Shown here piece after piece: positions 61,226 through 64,000 of a stretch of 64,000 nt of DNA. The notes below the pieces were generated by a model. It searched no databases, was not told the origin of the DNA, and worked only from the letters and a program-made list of their open reading frames with translations. A program made the position numbers and the translations under genes. The first letter of the stretch is position 1. Every line of letters begins with the position of its first letter. The DNA is from Acholoe squamosa. Taxonomy: Eukaryota > Annelida > Polychaeta > Phyllodocida > Polynoidae. The stretch spans positions 21,068,324-21,132,323 of the forward strand of contig OX439037.1 of NCBI GenBank assembly GCA_949317995.1, written 5' to 3'.

Positions 61226-62370
61226 CGCAGCTAAAAATAATTTTCTTATCCAAGAAAATAAACTTGATATAAGAAATCTTTTCTAGTTATGAGAAAAATT
61301 CTGGTTATAAGATTCACCAGTCATCTTGTCTTTAAGAAAAATCAAGTTTAGAACAAATCTTGAGCTGCCTTCTTGATTTGAGTTTTCAAGATTATTTTTC
61401 TTAAGATAATTTCTCAAAATTGGTAGTTTTGTCCACCAGGTAACATTATTTATCTTATATCTTAAAACAAGAAAGTCTAATTTCTTAATATGAGATTTAT
61501 TAAACTAGAAGTGTTTTCTTACATCTAGTAAAAGGTAGAACTAAGATCTTGTTAGAAATTGACCAAGGAATATTTTCTAACATGCCAGATAAGTATTATT
61601 TTCTTAAAATGAGGAAATTATCTAGTCTGCCACTAGGTGCCAGCACTACCTGTTATGGTGAATTATTTGCAATGCAAAGTACAAATTCCTAGCTTAAACT
61701 CGGTCCTAAAATATTAGATGTGGTAAGATAAAGTGAAAACTGAAGGAAACTTATTTGGAATTAATTTAGAATCAGGTCCATTGGTCTGCTATTTGATTGA
61801 GGGAAATTCAATGCATAAAAGAAGCTAAACACCTTTTGCATAGATGATATGATAATGTAAGTGTAGGATGTGCCACAGCCTTTCATTGAGTCAAAGACTT
61901 TGAATAAAGGTCTTATTCACTTAAGAAAATGTGGCTTCAAAGAGCTGCATGAACCTCTGTCACTGAGTCACCTATACTGATAACCTTCTATTCCATCTAA
62001 AGCATTTCCATAATAGATAAAAATCATATCCACTTTACAAACAAGGAAATTAATGTTTTTTGAAATATCGGAAATGAGAAAATATAACTTATATTAAGAA
62101 AAGGTATGAGTAAGTTTATCTTGAAATAATCCTCTTCCATGAGAATTATCTACTTCTTTTAAGAAATATTCTAGAAAATTGAATCCTGATTTGAGAATAA
62201 ATTACTTGATTCAAGAATTTATATCTTAAGATTGTATTTCTTAATTCAAGTAAGCTGGACATACCAAGATTTCAAGTAAAATTTTGTTACCTGGCGGACA
62301 AACTTGTTTTAAGTAATTTTACTTAAAATGAGAAATAATTTCTTAAAATAAGATAGTTATTTTTGGCTGT
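61226..62370. mobile_element. 1.1-kb foldback element rich in CTTAAG/TTAAGA, GCA duplication
   Basis: CGCAGCTAAAAATAATTTTC and its inverse TATTTTTGGCTGTG mark the ends, with GCA at 61223-61225 and 62371-62373. Inverted similarity extends over 200 bp inward (GTCCACCAGGTAACA at about 61431 against TGTTACCTGGCGGAC at about 62285). Three paralogous sites (about 44650, 46560, 58217) have GCAGCAG uninterrupted. Confidence 0.85.
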
Positions 62371-64000
62371 GCAGCATAGCATACTAGAGACATGCCAATA
62401 TACATGACACTTTTGGCATTTGCTGACATCCCCAAGTAGCAGGTGACTTTGACTCCACCACTAGGGTCACGATGTTGACCTTCAAAGAGGGATGACTGGG
62501 CTTCGAGCAAATAGGACCTAACAACAACAGCCACCTTTTCTAGAGTGGTAGCTTTTACCTTTCTCTCCATTTTTGCCACGTTTAAATAAATAAGGCAATG
62601 TGATTTTTACCTGTGGGATGGGGGAAGGTTTGTCAGCAGGTAGCTTTTGTGAAGGATGACAGCTGGTGGAATGTGTTGGCTGTTGGAAACAGAAATGGAT
62701 GTCAGGTTATCTCTAAAACATGAAAGTCATTCCCCAATATCAAGGTAATGGTACAGATGGTGCAAACAATACTTAAGAGAGATTTGTAATGAAAATTTGC
62801 TCAAGTGAAGATTGCTGAGAAGAGATTCAATACATATCTTGCGTCAGAAAAGAAATCATACACATCATACACTTGTGAATAAGGTTTCATCATTATCTAG
62901 AGGTGTTCAACTCTTTCCCTCTTTGATGCATACTCCATTAACATCTCTAATTTATACATGCATATATTCATAATCGGGATTGTGACATGACAGTTGTAAT
63001 CAGGTCTCATTAGGCTATATTGTAAAACATGTTATAATAGAAGGACACAGAACTCCAGGCATTGACCCTAAATTAGCCTGCACTGGATAGTGTCACTTGA
63101 GAGGGAAAATATGTGATCCCAATGCCCTACACTGGAGATGAGGTCCTCTTAGGTCCATCCTGGGTAAATAGCTATTGCCTATACTGACAATGAAGTGTCT
63201 TGTGCTAATAAAAGAATTTGTATCCATGTATTAGTGATGCTCAGTAAATTTGAAGAAGGCCCTTTGTAGTCAGCCTAGACAGAGACACTCTCTTCTCTTA
63301 CTTGGATAGCAATGGAATGGTGGGCTTACAAAGGAGCCTTTCTAGACTGCCTTATGATAGTGGCTGAAATCACTAGAGTATTGTAGAAATCTTGACAACA
63401 CAATTATATTTCAATTGAATGCATACTAATGAACAGTTTGCATCATCGCAAGTAAAATAAACTTGATAAATAAGGCTTGGGGTAAAGACTACAATATCAA
63501 TTGGAAACAACATTTCTGTATCCAAGGTCATCAGAAGTATTCCTAATTAATCCATCTGAATTCATGTCGTTGAATTAATACTTGCTGTATTTATGCTGAA
63601 ATAGTAACTAAAGGAGAAAAACTGAAATTATATTTACCATAGACATCTCATGTCCATTGTCCTGCACCATTGTCCTCTGTTCTGTCTGCAACCTAAGCTA
63701 TCTTCCTTACCATGTCTGGGAAGGACAAATGATTTAGAGATGACAAAGAATGGTCACTATGACTTCATTTTTCATCACTTCTAGACTTCAGTGCTGAAAA
63801 GGAGCTCTCAGAAAAAACCTTGGCTAATGGATAGTCATGAGGTTGATGAGAGAAATAAAATCTAGGACCAGAAAAGATTATCATTGTTGAGCCAATAGCT
63901 AACACCATGTCTAACCCACTGCTCCTTAATAAAGACAAGACTAATGCTCCCTCTGCAGAGGCTGCCTGTCGGAGGTAGGAGATGACACTAAGGGTAGTGG

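Larger units (their letters stand above)
59320..64000 (+). repeat. Third, partial copy of the block, running off the window
   Basis: Corresponds to 43240-47740 with two private transposons. Its left edge at about 59320 joins the A marker (59030-59290) directly to sequence matching 43235, an unequal-exchange type junction. The array probably continues beyond 64 kb, because the last segment matches 47700. Confidence 0.8.

Noticed and set aside
31060-64000. CRISPR array or bacterial repeat system
   Set aside because: The repeats are kilobase-scale diverged duplications in an animal-like genome, with no short uniform repeats and spacers and no associated genes.

Overview
This window looks like nuclear DNA of an animal. 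It is AT-rich and carries dinucleotide microsatellites, tRNA-derived SINE pieces, a 5'-truncated LINE, and many short non-autonomous DNA transposons with terminal inverted repeats and target-site duplications. There is no operon-like gene packing, and the longest open frame is only 153 codons. The repeat mix would fit an invertebrate, possibly a non-vertebrate deuterostome such as a lancelet or acorn worm, but that is a guess. No complete gene can be named. The window reads as intergenic or deep-intronic sequence.

Region 1-31 kb is mostly unique sequence peppered with transposable elements. Clear ones are: CACTGAAAAC-ended elements (1998-2301, 9281-9462, 11564-11796); a CACTGCAAAA-ended TA element (6800-7695); a CCACCAAAAC-ended element with a perfect nested hairpin (4878-5531); a nest in which a GGGGTCATTACA-ended element (15132-16743) itself holds a PIF/Harbinger-like MITE (15157-15436); a GGGTAGAGGCACCC-ended TA element (20134-21187); and a GAGGTTAATTC-ended element (21568-22308). 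Two SINE-like pieces, a minisatellite near 17.2-17.6 kb and an (AC)n(AT)n tract also lie here. Three short stretches look protein-coding: 13880-14186 (minus), 25800-25910 (plus), and a 24-codon peptide at 4720-4790 that recurs at 22410-22480 (minus).

Region 31-64 kb is an array of diverged segmental duplications. Marker segments recur about every 3.4-3.8 kb inside larger blocks that recur about every 13-16 kb: about 36.0-47.7 kb, 48.9-59.3 kb, and a third partial copy from 59.3 kb to the window end. Because paralogous copies can be compared, many younger insertions can be read against their own empty sites. These include a TTAA element (53079-53404), a TTA Harbinger-like MITE (51322-51634), a CAG element (59578-60446), a GCA element (61226-62370), an ACAT element (57841-58097), TA elements and the LINE piece (34021-34847).

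The most unusual structural signal is a set of four long imperfect hairpins (13789-13855, 32240-32378, 38889-39007, 48393-48492). At least two share an asymmetric core (AAC-RAG / GC stem / TGA-GTT) although their outer arms differ. No defence, biosynthetic or other new gene system was found.
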